In this document: positions 1 through 9,970 of the stretch, in pieces
How positions within the stretch are numbered: position 1 is the stretch's first letter
Layout: each line of letters opens with the position of its first letter
Assembly: GCA_019671135.1 (NCBI GenBank)
Contig: JAHRHY010000001.1
Coordinates: 2,914,001-2,978,000 of the forward strand
Length of the DNA stretch: 64,000 bases
From: Linnemannia hyalina
Lineage: Eukaryota; Mortierellomycota; Mortierellomycetes; Mortierellales; Mortierellaceae
Direction: 5' to 3'
Position numbers and translations under genes: made by a program
Notes under the pieces: model-generated
Told to the model about the DNA's origin: nothing
The model's input: only the letters and a program-made list of their open reading frames with translations
Databases searched by the model: none

Positions 1-957
1 GTAGAAGGAGTAGAAGAAGAGGAGAGAAGAAAAGGTGATGAAGATGGAAGGATGGTTCAGGTGGACATGGTATATGGGTCGGGGAGTGAAGTGAGGGAAG
101 AATGGAGGGAATGGAGGGAAAACGGGAGGAAGGGAAGTTCTTTTTTTTTATTGTTGTATGACGGTGGTGAGGGTATGATATGAACGGGAAATAAAAAAAT
201 GGCGGGAACTGGCAAAAAAGAAGGAAACGGGGAGGAAGGGAGGGAGGGGGATGGAAGGGAACGAAAGGGATGGAGAAGGAGGGAAGGAGGAAAAGAGGAA
301 AAGAGAAGAGATCGCACACTCTCCTTTCCATCTCTCTTGCTCTCTCTCTCTCTCTCTCTCTTTTCAAGTTCGTATGTGTATGAGTATACGAATTACGAAT
401 TTAAAGATAGCTCAATGGTTGGTTCAGTCGGTTGTTGTCCATGTGTTGGACCCATGGGCGTATCGGACGAATAAAGACACATACACACACGCATTAATGA
501 TACCGTGTACAGCACTGTGAGCATGGCATGTCATTATTGTCTAAGAGATGAGCATCTCAAAAGAAAAAAAAAAGTTAATTTGGCGCAAAACAATTTCGTG
601 ACTGTCTTCAGAACTTCCTTTCTGCTTCTTGTTGCTTTCCTACTGTTGTCGCCCTGACTGTTCCGGACCCTCTTCTCACACACCCATCTCTCTCTCTCTC
701 TCTCAACACCACATTCACTTTCTCACCCTCATTGCTTCTTTCCCCCCTCCCCTCACCTTGTCCTGCTTGATAACATAGCACGGCATCGCTACACACATTA
801 TTGGCTATTTAAGCAATCTGTTGCATTTCCCTCCTTTCCTCCCCTCTTCCTCTCTCTCTCTCCCTCTCTCCCTCTCTCTCACTCTTTCTCGCACCTTCCC
901 TTCTACCCCATATCATCTTCCTTACACCACCACCAACAATATATCACATACACCTCC
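1..957. other. Intergenic region with leader of the UbiC-like gene
   Basis: No coding region is supported here. The first 320 bases are purine-rich low complexity (GGA/GAA runs), followed by a CT dinucleotide tract near 334-364. A second CT-rich block at about 825-900 lies just before the start codon at 958 and resembles the pyrimidine-rich leaders of other genes in this window. Open frames here are low-complexity artefacts. Confidence 0.6.
804..813 (+). promoter_or_regulatory. TATA-like element (CTATTTAAG) of the UbiC-like gene
   Basis: CTATTTAAG lies about 150 bases before the start codon at 958 and is followed by a CT-rich tract, the arrangement expected of a fungal core promoter. Position and composition are the only evidence. 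Confidence 0.35.
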
Positions 958-2535
958 ATGCCTCTCCCCACCATGTTCAAGCGCACTCTCAGTCCTCCCA
1001 TCATCAAGATCCCCGGCCACTTTGGAGACATCATGGCCAAAAGGCAAGCTACCCTCCTCCTCCTGCCTCTACCCACCTGCCGCCCATCCGTATATGATCT
1101 GCTCTTTGCTTCCTTATCATTATCGTATCCCTCCTATGCATCATACCCCACGGTTCATCCATGATCCGTATGAGCTCTCACTTTTTATGTTTCTCTCTCC
1201 CACACTCCCACACTCCCACGCTCCCACCCTCCACACTTCCTTCGGAATGATCGGCTCTTCTGCCTCCTCCTCCCTTTCCCAATCCGTCGACATTGCGTAG
1301 TAATTGATCGAGCAAGGGTCAGTTGCACAACAACAACAGCAACAATGGTAATTTTAATTTCTAACCCAAAAATGTCAACTTTTCCACGATACCGTCGTCA
1401 TTTCTATTTTTTTCACAGGAACACATCCCTCAGTCTTCCGGACGGATTCAACGGCATTGAGCGCATTCTCCTCACCGCCAACGGAAACCTGCAGAGACTC
1501 ATCAGGTAACGAAAAGGGAATTCAAGAGCATGCAAGAAAAGGATGGGTGTATGTGAAGGGAGACACTTTTGGTTTTGAAATGGTGTGAAGAAGGAGATAG
1601 CTTGACAATAGTACCCCTATTTGTACACTTCGGAGAAGGAAGAACATGCGTACCATCCGTGAGATAAGTGTACGAAAGGGCGGAGGTGCTGGCCGCGAAA
1701 TTGAAGTGTACAGATACAGAACAAAAAAAGTTTGTACACACCAGTCTGTCGTCTTTGTACACGTTTCCCATTGTTCCCATTGGAACGCGCCTCCCCCCTT
1801 GTTTCCTCTCTTTCCTGTATGCACTGTTCTGCGATATGCACGTTCACCTTTCCTGCGCGTCAAAAGTATGCAATTATATTCCGTGGCGTTTTTTCGCGCT
1901 TTACCCCATGTGTCCTTTAACACGACCTGTATGAGTTCCCTCGGCGCCCCTTCCGTTCTTTCATAAGGGAATCGGCGCATAGAAACACGCGATTACAGTT
2001 AGAATGAAAGACGATTAAATATGAACTAACCGCATGAGGCGTTTTTTTTTCTCCTCCCCTATACAACCTATCTAGCGCATACTTCAACGAGGTGGTGACG
2101 GTGACGATTGTTGAGAACAAAGAAGTCACCCTCCACCCCAACGAAGATCCCGCCGTCATAGCCCGATTCCAACGCGAAGTCAACCTCCTCTGCAACAACA
2201 AGATCTTTTGCAACGCCAAATCCCAAGTCCTCATCAGGGACCAAGAGGTCTACGACCTCGTTGTCAAGGACGGCGTCGGCATCGGACAGATTTTCCGGTA
2301 CTTGGACAAGCTGCCTTCGTTTGATTTGCATGGGTTGGGGAGGACGGATCGGACGTTCTGGAGAGAGTATTCGTTAAAAATTCCTGGGGTTGATTGTAGG
2401 TTGTTGGAGGTTTTCCCATCGACGCTGTCGGAGGATGGATGGTTGCATGCGCCTGATGAGGAGGTTTGTTGGGATGTCGAGATGCAGCAGGATGACAACA
2501 TTGCCTGGGTGAACCCTGATCTTGAAGTCAAGTAG
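958..2535 (+). CDS. Chorismate lyase (UbiC)-fold protein, three exons
   Basis: Exons 958-1043, 1419-1505 and 2076-2535 give 210 residues. Intron 1 has a GC-AG boundary, which the reading frame requires; intron 2 is GT-AG. From residue 88 to 172 the order of motifs follows bacterial chorismate pyruvate-lyase UbiC: FQREVNLLCN (UbiC LREILLCADG), then GIGQIFRYL (PLGRYLF), then WREYSLKIPG (WGRRSRLRLSG), then CRLLEVFPSTL (LLLTELFLPAS). Arg91 and Glu169 fall where UbiC has its ligand-contacting Arg76 and Glu155. In bacteria UbiC makes 4-hydroxybenzoate, the ubiquinone ring precursor, from chorismate. Catalysis here is an inference; the protein could instead be a non-enzymatic member of the UbiC/UTRA fold. 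No targeting peptide is obvious. The start could also be Met6 (973). The gene converges on the LACTB2 gene, with 264 bp between stops. Confidence 0.7.
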
Positions 2536-2549
2536 ACTTTTTTTCTAGC

Positions 2550-2570
2550 AATCGGGCAGGAGGCCCGATT
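2550..2570 (+). terminator. Perfect 8-bp inverted repeat followed by T run
   Basis: AATCGGGC and GCCCGATT flank a 5-base loop (AGGAG), 14 bases after the stop codon at 2535, and a short T run follows. It looks like a bacterial intrinsic terminator, but it lies in the 3' UTR of an intron-containing nuclear gene, where such a hairpin would more likely affect 3'-end formation or mRNA stability. Confidence 0.35.
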
Positions 2571-2799
2571 TTTCGTTCTCTTTCACTTTTGTCTTTTTCG
2601 CCTCTTTCTTTTTTTTTTGTCGCCTTTTATCTTCTTTCACCTAGAAGATCAAGTCTGACGATGTACCATACTCTCGCCCCCCATTACTCGGTTAATAATA
2701 AAGCCAGCTTTCGTTTTGATCCATGTACCAACCCCAAAGAAAATGAACCTTTAATAATGATCGTTCGCCGCGTTTTTTTTTTTGCAGTCCGTATATTCC

Positions 2800-4097
2800 T
2801 CAAAGGTTGGCCTGGGTCGGAGGAACAAGCTCCCAAACAACATCCTCAGGATTCTCTACAGCATCACTTTCTCCTCCTCGCTTAACCCTGCCATCCTCCT
2901 CCAATTTCTTCAAGTGCAACAAGACCTGGTGTTGAGCCGGTAGGTGCAAACTGACCGGGTACGCTTGATAGATCACCTTCACAATATCCATCGCCGTCTT
3001 TCCTGTAGACGCCTTTACTAATACCACGTCCTCATCATTACTGTTCGCGCTGCTGGTTGCTGTCGAGGGGGAAGAAAGGGTGGCAAGGACTTGTCGCTCC
3101 CGCTCAAACCGATGCTTGATATACTCTCGGATCTTGGCCGGCCCGTCCTCAATAATCGGCCCATGACCCGGATATATCTTATAACTCGGCGACGAACCCT
3201 CAGAGGAAACCTCAGAGAAGCTCAGCTGCTTCTCAAGCGACCTGATGTAGGACCCCAGGTCCTCAAAGACTGCAGTCCCCTGACCCAGGACACAGTCCGC
3301 CGTAAACAGCGTATTCTCCTCCTTCAAAAAGAAACTGCAATGGTCCGACGTGTGACCAGGGGTGTGGAGGGTCACCAAGGTAGTCTGGTCATCGATTTGG
3401 ATAACATCTCGGTCTTGAATGGTTTGAAACCGTGTCTCTGGGTCATCGCGATCTGGGCAGGGGAACTTGAATACCCCCGTGGGGGCCGACGAGATCGAGG
3501 TATCAACATCAACCAAGCCCTTGGTATTAGGGTCGGCGGCGGAGGCAGCATCGGCAGCGGTGGCGGGTGGGTTATGCAGCTGGATGTTACGTGCGGCAAG
3601 GAAGGAGAGGACATCATGGATCCCGCCGACGTGGTCATGGTGCCAATGTGAACAGATGACCTTGGAGATGGTGGCGCGTTCCCCTGCTGGGCCTGGTTGT
3701 TCCCTGTCCAGGGCTTCTTGGAGGAGGGGGATGTACTCGGGGATTCCCTCGCCCGTGTCGAGGAGGACCTTCTTGGGTCCCTTTCCGATCAAGTACGTGT
3801 TCGTGCCTGTTTTGTTTTCAGGGATCGCAATGAAGGAGGAGGAGGAGGAGGAGGGGGGGTAGTTAGTTAATATCTCCGTATGTCCGTTCGGGAACAGTTT
3901 GTTTGTTTTCTTCGGTTGTGCCGAATAAATACTACTCCGCAGACACAGGACCCTCTCATTCACTTTTTCTTCCCGATGAGTATGCTGGAATCGCAAAGGT
4001 TACCTTGGAGAGTGAACTTGCTTGGGTTGAGACCGAGGACGCGGATAACTCGCTCCGAGAGGCGGATGATGTTGGGTAGCCTTTCAAGTGTTTCCAT
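2800..4097 (-). CDS. LACTB2: LACTB2-like metallo-beta-lactamase endoribonuclease
   Basis: Exons 4097-4004 and 3806-2800 join in frame to 366 residues. The junction recreates the family signature FTLQGTNTYLIG (res. 28-39), which fixes the intron. The metallo-beta-lactamase motif H85-x-H87-x-D89-H90 sits in CSHWHHDHVGG; TADCVLGQG and the C-terminal YPGHGP supply the later metal ligands. The C-terminus (PAQHQVLLHLKKLEEDGRVKR region) is the LACTB2-type winged-helix domain. In animals LACTB2 is a mitochondrial single-strand endoribonuclease; related fungal proteins are annotated the same way or as polyketide-linked hydrolases. No PKS gene is nearby and no clear presequence is seen, so an RNase or general hydrolase role is the better guess. 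It converges with the UbiC-like gene and lies downstream of UTP21 on the same strand. Confidence 0.85.
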
Positions 4098-4503
4098 TGT
4101 GAATGAATGCGTGTGTGTGAGTTAAAAAAGAGAGTGGGGATGAAAAAAAGAGAAACGAGCAAAGTGAACGTGGGACGAGAGCAGAGAGAGAGAGGCGTGA
4201 CAAGCGATCAAATGCTCGCCATTTCCGGCCACTTTTTCATCCTTTTCGCCCCCACGCTTCGGCTCCCATGGACTGTGCTAGCTTTTTCGACCATGAAAAT
4301 AGATCAACCATGACGCTTACATGATACAAGGGCTACCCCCCTTGCACGTTCATTTCCTCACTACCTCTTCCTCGCATGAAGTAAACATCGTGAACAAACG
4401 ATGTGTATTTGAAAATGAATAATAAAAAAATGCGATTGTGTGTGTGTGTGTGTGTGTGTGTTTTTCTAATGCTAGGGCGGAATGGGAGATACATAATAGT
4501 TTT
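4098..4503. other. Intergenic, promoter side of LACTB2-like gene
   Basis: This 406-bp gap separates the 3' end of UTP21 from the start of the LACTB2-like gene (both minus strand). It holds a GT dinucleotide microsatellite at about 4436-4460. No TATA box or small gene is convincing. Confidence 0.6.
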
Positions 4504-7500
4504 TTATGCCTTGGTTCTCATAAACTCGATCAAGCAAAGCGTGCTCTGGAACAGCTCTTCAAGCCTCTTCCACTCACGCTGATGCTCGCCCACCAGCCGC
4601 CTCAACCGCATGCTGACGCTCAAAGGACCCGCCTTGACAGCATTGACCTTGACCTTCAACAGCTTCTTGCTAGCCTTACTCTGTTTCCTCTCCTCCTCGT
4701 CACTATCGGCATCACTTTCCATCTCACTATCCTCGTCCTCACTCTCACTCTCCTCCTCATCATTAAGTCCAGCCTCAGGGTTGGCAACCAACACATCTCC
4801 GTGGATCTTCAGGAACAAGTTCAGGTATGCCTCTGCCAACTCGAAATCCCGCTTCTGCTGCAACAGACACTCGATCGCCTCCAAAAAGTACCGGGGCTCA
4901 GCCAAGTCGTTATCGAGGGACATTGATCTCAACTCAAAGTCGACTGCTGAGGGGTTCAGGGTCTTCAAGTGATCGAAAAAGTCCGAGTAATCCTTCTCGC
5001 TGCTGCTTCCTGAAGAGGTATGGCCGCGCTTCAAGAGCGTCATGAACACCGTCTCGGGCTGCAACATGCTCATGCGGATCATCTTTGAGTCCTCCATCGA
5101 CCGCTCCTCATCCTTCTTGGTGGCCACAAACTTGGGTTCAACACCAGGCAATGTGCTGAGGAAGAAGGGGGCCTTCTCGGGGGCCTTGGGAGCCTCCTTT
5201 GGCTTGTTCCTGGACTTGATCACATCCAGGTTCAACAATGTCTGCCACTTGGACTTGGGAAGAAGGGATAGCGTAATCATCTGCTCGGTCAACTGCTCGG
5301 GTGTCTCAATCGTAGGCTCCAAAGCCAAAACCTCCTCGTTCGTCGTGAACATGTTGTCTAATATTGTACGTTTAAACACAGAGAATGAACGTGTTAGACG
5401 TTTGCAAAATGTGATGATGTTCACGTATTGTCGTTGGAAACGATAAAAAAAAAAGTGTATCCATATGTACCTTCAGCCTCATCATCCAAGGTAGATGATG
5501 TGGGCAGAGCAACTCTGATCACATCGTCCTCAGTGATACTCCTCAGCGACACGGTGGTGAACTGCATGCGGTTGGCCCACAAAAAGATTCCGACATTGTC
5601 GACGTGTGCTGTGGCCAAGTAGTCTCCTGTGGGCGAGAAGGACAGAGAGGTGGCAATGCTTTCGCATCTAAAGATATCCACCATGTGGCCAGTGGGAAGA
5701 TCCCATGTGCGGATGGTAGCATCAAGAGATGCCGACACGAGCCAGTGACCATCGGGGCTGAAAGTCTAGTACCGTAACATTGTCAAAAAAAAAAAAGCAT
5801 CAGCATCCGCAGACCGCCACCAAAAATGCACCTCAAAAAATCATTGCCACTTAATATGCACACGAGTTTTTTACCATGTCGGTGATACGGTTTGAATGAC
5901 CCCAGAACTCACGGACGACACGTCTGTTCTCAACATCGACAATGCGAATGCACAAGTCGTCGCAAATGACGGCGAGGTGGTTGTTCTCGGTAAAGAGCAG
6001 CAAGTGCGTGATGGGCGAGGGCATCTCCATGGTATGTTCGCACTTTCCAGTCTTGATATCCCACAACTTGAGCAGTCCGTCCAAGGAGCCAGAGATCAAT
6101 GTCCTGTTCAAGCGGTCTGACTGAAGTCCCGTCACAGACTTCTTGTGGCCATCTTCCTCATACGAACGACGGAAAATTCCCGACTGCATGTTGAACATGT
6201 CGATTCCACCCGAAGCTGATCCGACAAAGCCAAAGTTGCCACACGAGCTGACAGCAACCGTCTTGGTGGCCGACCCATCCTTGGGGGTCATGATGTGGGC
6301 ACCCAGAGTCTTGCGCTGATAGTTCCATGACCGCACGCCGGGTTCGTTCCAATGCGCTGTCAAGATGTTGTCCCACTCCTTCTCCTTAGCAGGCGAAGCG
6401 GCCAAAGTCGTGACCAGGGGCAACTTGAGCTCATCGATCTTCAAGTTCAACAGCTTGGACTTTTTGCTGAGGGATCCCTGAGACAACTCGGTCGACTGAG
6501 AATCACGAACAGTCGAAAACGCCCTGACGGAGCGATCGCGACCAGCCGAAAGAATGAAGTGTCCGTCCTCGCCATAATATTTGATATGTGTTGGGGGTTG
6601 ATGATGACCACTCCTGGACTTCAAAAGGCGGGGGAGACCATCCAGACTGTCAAAAATCCACTGCTTGACGGCGTTGTCGGCTCCTGAACTCATCAAAATA
6701 GGCTGTCCGTTCAAGAACTGGACAGAGGGGATAGATCCATCGTGTGCTCCCTTCATCACATGGAGAATCTTTTGGCGGTTCAGATCCCAAAGAGCAATAT
6801 CACCGTACATGTTGGCGGAGGCCATAACGTGCTGGTCATCTATTATAAAACAATAATTGATCCTGCAAATATTAGAACTCACTCTTCATGAAGAACACGT
6901 AAATAACAAAATTGCCTCACTTGTGCTGACAAAATATGAAGGATCCCGTACCTGTGCGGAAGGTGACGGCGGTTACTTTGCCCTCCTGTCTCAAAGTCAT
7001 AATGGTTGCGTCTGTCCTGATGTTGTGAAGCACAATCGAGCCATCCAAGAGACCGACAGCAATGACATCGACGACGGGAGTCTGTGTGAAGCAAGTGATG
7101 GGCGAGTTGAAGCTCTTGAAGGCATAGACCATGGTGCTGGTGCGAATGTTCCAAATCTGCATCGTTCCTTGGTTGCTTCCAATGAGAATCTTGTTCAAGT
7201 ATGTACTGGGGTGGATGAGTGTCGTAACGGTGAAAGAAGAGTCAAAGTCGATGGTGGTGTAAAGCTCTAAGAAATATCAAAAACAATAACGGTTTTGCGT
7301 TAGGTACACTTTTCCAAAAATGCGCCATGTCTTGACGTTCCGTTCCTTCGACCCCTGATCTGAAAAACTGTCTGTTTACCTCCGGTGGTATGATCGTTCA
7401 ACTTGACGCTGTTATCGCTGCAGATCGAGATAATGTGTTGACCAAAGATCTCGAGAGATGCTATTGAGAGTCTTTCGTCCTCGCCACATGTGAATCGACT

Positions 7501-7908
7501 AACTTCCTTTGCACGCTTGTACGAAACGACATCTGATCCGCATGCAACAAAAGTGAGATCGCCCAGGGCTGCCAATGCTGTGATAGGTTGCGACGTGTGT
7601 GCTCCTATTCATACGTGACAAGTCAATTGTTAATAACAATCCTTGAGTTCCTTGCAGTAAATGTAATCTTCAGCGAACAAGAGGTGGAAAGCTGGTCCCT
7701 TACCAACAAACTGGAGGTTCATTTTGGCGACATCGTAGATGTGAAAGGTAGTGCCGACGCAGGTGGTCAGGAAGTATGCTTGACCTCTGGCCTGGATGTT
7801 GAAGGGGACCTCGTTGGTGACATAACCAATGGCTCGGAAGGGGACAAAGATACGAGGAGCAGCAGCCTTGGGTGCCTGTGTACGGGCCTTCTTTGAGACG
7901 CCGAACAT
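4504..7908 (-). CDS. UTP21: U3 snoRNP WD40 protein Utp21 (WDR36)
   Basis: Six exons (7908-7704, 7604-7380, 7266-6952, 6839-5875, 5765-5471, 5357-4504) give 952 residues; yeast Utp21 is of similar length. Two WD40 propellers fill the first ~650 residues, with repeats such as GTMQIWNIRTS, YGDIALWDLNRQ, GLLKLWDIKTGK and DATIRTWDLPTG. The C-terminal Utp21 domain follows an acidic stretch; LNPSAVDFELRSMSL and FLEAIECLLQQKRDFELAEAYL are characteristic. Utp21 belongs to the UTP-B subcomplex of the SSU processome in the nucleolus and is needed for U3-dependent 18S pre-rRNA cleavage. All five introns are GT-AG and keep phase. The start MFGVSKKART is the first in-frame ATG. The identification is secure. 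Confidence 0.95.
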
Positions 7909-8985
7909 TGTAGTAGGAAAATCGAAGGGAGAAGAGGTCGAGTTGAAGGAAGGAGGGGGTCGAGGGAGGTTTGTGCTTGTTGATTGTTTTGAGTAAAGGG
8001 AGTGTAATTTCGATGTCTCTCGGTCAAGGAGTTTTGATATCGAGAGGCAAGCGAGAGAAGAGGAGATGTCGGTCTTTTAGGAGGATGGACAAAGAAGACA
8101 CGAATGGAATGCCATTGACCACTCTTTCTTTGACTTCTACCCTAGTTCAAGGTGTATTTTTTTTTCTTTTTTTTTTTGTTTATTACACAAGCCACATGCC
8201 ATGGACTGCTTTTCACATTATTTTTTTGTTCCCTAATTGGTGGCAACAGAACAGTGCCCTGCCTCACGACAAACCCTCCGCAAGACCAAACCTATTCGTG
8301 TGGCAATGTTAAAAGGGCATGGGTAAGCATTGCCACCATGGTGCATCGTGTGATATTTGCTACCAGGAGAAGAATCTAACATAGGGCAATAGACAAAAAG
8401 GTCGGCGCACGTGAGCACAGCCCATCATGGGCTGTGTTTTCACTAAAAAGCGGCACTAGTGGGACGCGGGAGTGAGAGAAAGGGGAACCTTCAAAGTTTT
8501 TAGTTCGCCACAAATGGTGAACAAAAAGTTCAGCCAAGACAAAAAAAAAAAAAAAAAGGGCGCAGTTTGTCTGCGTAGCTTCTAAGAAGCGGTGGGTTGT
8601 TCGCATTTGCTTTCGTTGTTGCATGATAAGACAAGTTAGGAGTCCTTTATTCTTGGTCGTATGTTACAATGTTTTGGCAGGATTGAGATGTGTATGTACA
8701 AGTTGCTGCCAGGGATTCAGAAAAATGTGTATGTACAGAATGGTTGGAATGAGAAAAAGAAGAGAGGGCAGTGTGTTTACAAGGGGAACAGGTCTAGGAG
8801 ATAATACGGGGACGACGAACAAAAAAAAAAAAAAAAAGGGGGAGCGAACAAGAAGTATCCACAATGGCGATGATGAGGACGATGATTGGGCGGGTTAGCA
8901 CCGCCAACGCGATCGATCCCTTGTTTTTCATGGGGACCAAGGAGACGGACAGCGACACGTACATGGACCATACAGGTAGTCTGGA
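7909..8985. other. Intergenic, UTP21 promoter and 3' flank of secreted-protein gene
   Basis: Homopolymer runs occur near 8157-8180 (T), 8540-8557 (A) and 8820-8837 (A). I see no coding region, tRNA or recognisable promoter box. Confidence 0.6.
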
Positions 8986-9768
8986 TTAAAAGCCCTTCTC
9001 GTCCTCTCCCCTCAACTTTGCAAGCCTTGTCCTCCTGGCTTCACGGTGGGTCAGGCGAGATGGAGGCATCGTCAGCCAAGGCTCGTAAAGGTTCCCATCA
9101 TTGCTATCGTCGTCCTCACCATCGTCGTACTCGATCTCACTCTCGTTCCCATACCCCTCCTCTTCCTCCAGGACCTCTCCTTCAATCGTGCCTTCAATCT
9201 CATCGTCGGCGTCGGGTCTCAAAAGCCCGTCGGATTCAGTATCCAAAAGTTCGTTGCCTGCGTCATCGTCGTCATCGTCCAGGACCGCATGTCCGCCGAG
9301 CGTACGATCTGACCAGGTCTCTGGGGGAGAGGCTTGTTGTTGTTGTTGTGGTTGCTGTGTTTGTGTTTGTTGTTGGAGTTGTTGTTGTTGCTGTTGGATG
9401 CGCACTGACAGAATTGACTGCATCTTCTGTTGTTGCAATTGCTGTCGTTGTTGAGCCTGGTGAAGGAGATACCACACCGACGCGGAAGTGTCTAAGGGGA
9501 TTTGCGACGACGAGGGTCCAGTAGAGTGCTCAGCAGATGGTCGAAAGGAGGGCTGTCGTTGTCCAATGGGTCGGATCTGGGCTCTTCCGAGGGAGGGCTG
9601 AGGTGGTGGTTGGAGAGGGGCGGAATCGCCGTTGTGTTGCTGGGAAGAGGGGATCAGGGCCAGAAGTCTGTCGATGGGTGCTGCCTCTGCCTGGAGGGCA
9701 GGGCCGTAGGCGATCAGGGCGACAAGGGCCGAAGCCAACAACGCGAGACTTGAGCGTTTCAGAGCCAT
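8986..9768 (-). CDS. Secreted Gln-rich/acidic protein of unknown function
   Basis: A single exon encodes 260 residues. The N-terminus is a good signal peptide: MALKR, a hydrophobic core LALLASALVALIAYG, then small residues (LQAEAA) with likely cleavage near residue 30. The mature protein has a Gln-rich middle (runs of Q at about res. 105-145), then a very acidic stretch (DDDDDDAGNELLDTESDG; EEEEGYGNESEIEYDDGED) and a basic C-terminus (LTHREARRTRLAKLRGEDEK). No catalytic domain or conserved cysteine pattern is visible, so a structured enzyme or cysteine-rich effector is unlikely. A role as secreted or wall-associated disordered protein is inference. I do not recognise a family. Confidence 0.75.
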   Translation of the reverse strand: MALKRSSLALLASALVALIAYGPALQAEAAPIDRLLALIPSSQQHNGDSAPLQPPPQPSLGRAQIRPIGQRQPSFRPSAEHSTGPSSSQIPLDTSASVWYLLHQAQQRQQLQQQKMQSILSVRIQQQQQQLQQQTQTQQPQQQQQASPPETWSDRTLGGHAVLDDDDDDAGNELLDTESDGLLRPDADDEIEGTIEGEVLEEEEGYGNESEIEYDDGEDDDSNDGNLYEPWLTMPPSRLTHREARRTRLAKLRGEDEKGF

Positions 9769-9962
9769 GTTTCTTTCTCACAATGAGGAAAATGGGTAAG
9801 TGGGAGGTAGAGAAGAGCACAGGGGTGTTGTGGATGATTGATTGTGAAGAAAGAAAGCGCAAAGGAGGGTGTATTGCACTGACGAGATACAATGGTGTGA
9901 ACAAAGAAGAAAAAGAGAAGAACAGGAAGAAGAGGAAGAAGAAAGAAAAAAGAAAAGGATGG

Positions 9963-9970
9963 CTTTATAT
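9963..9970 (-). promoter_or_regulatory. TATA box (ATATAAAG) of the secreted-protein gene
   Basis: On the minus strand ATATAAAG lies about 195 bases before the start codon at 9768. The intervening leader is pyrimidine-rich on that strand (TTCTTCC-type runs), as for other genes here. Confidence 0.5.

Noticed and set aside
1..520. Several short frames on both strands at the window start
   Set aside because: All are translations of GGA/GAA or CT simple sequence.
2800..4097. Possibility that the LACTB2-like gene marks a polyketide cluster
   Set aside because: No PKS, tailoring enzyme or transporter is within reach, and neighbours are housekeeping genes; the winged-helix tail fits LACTB2.
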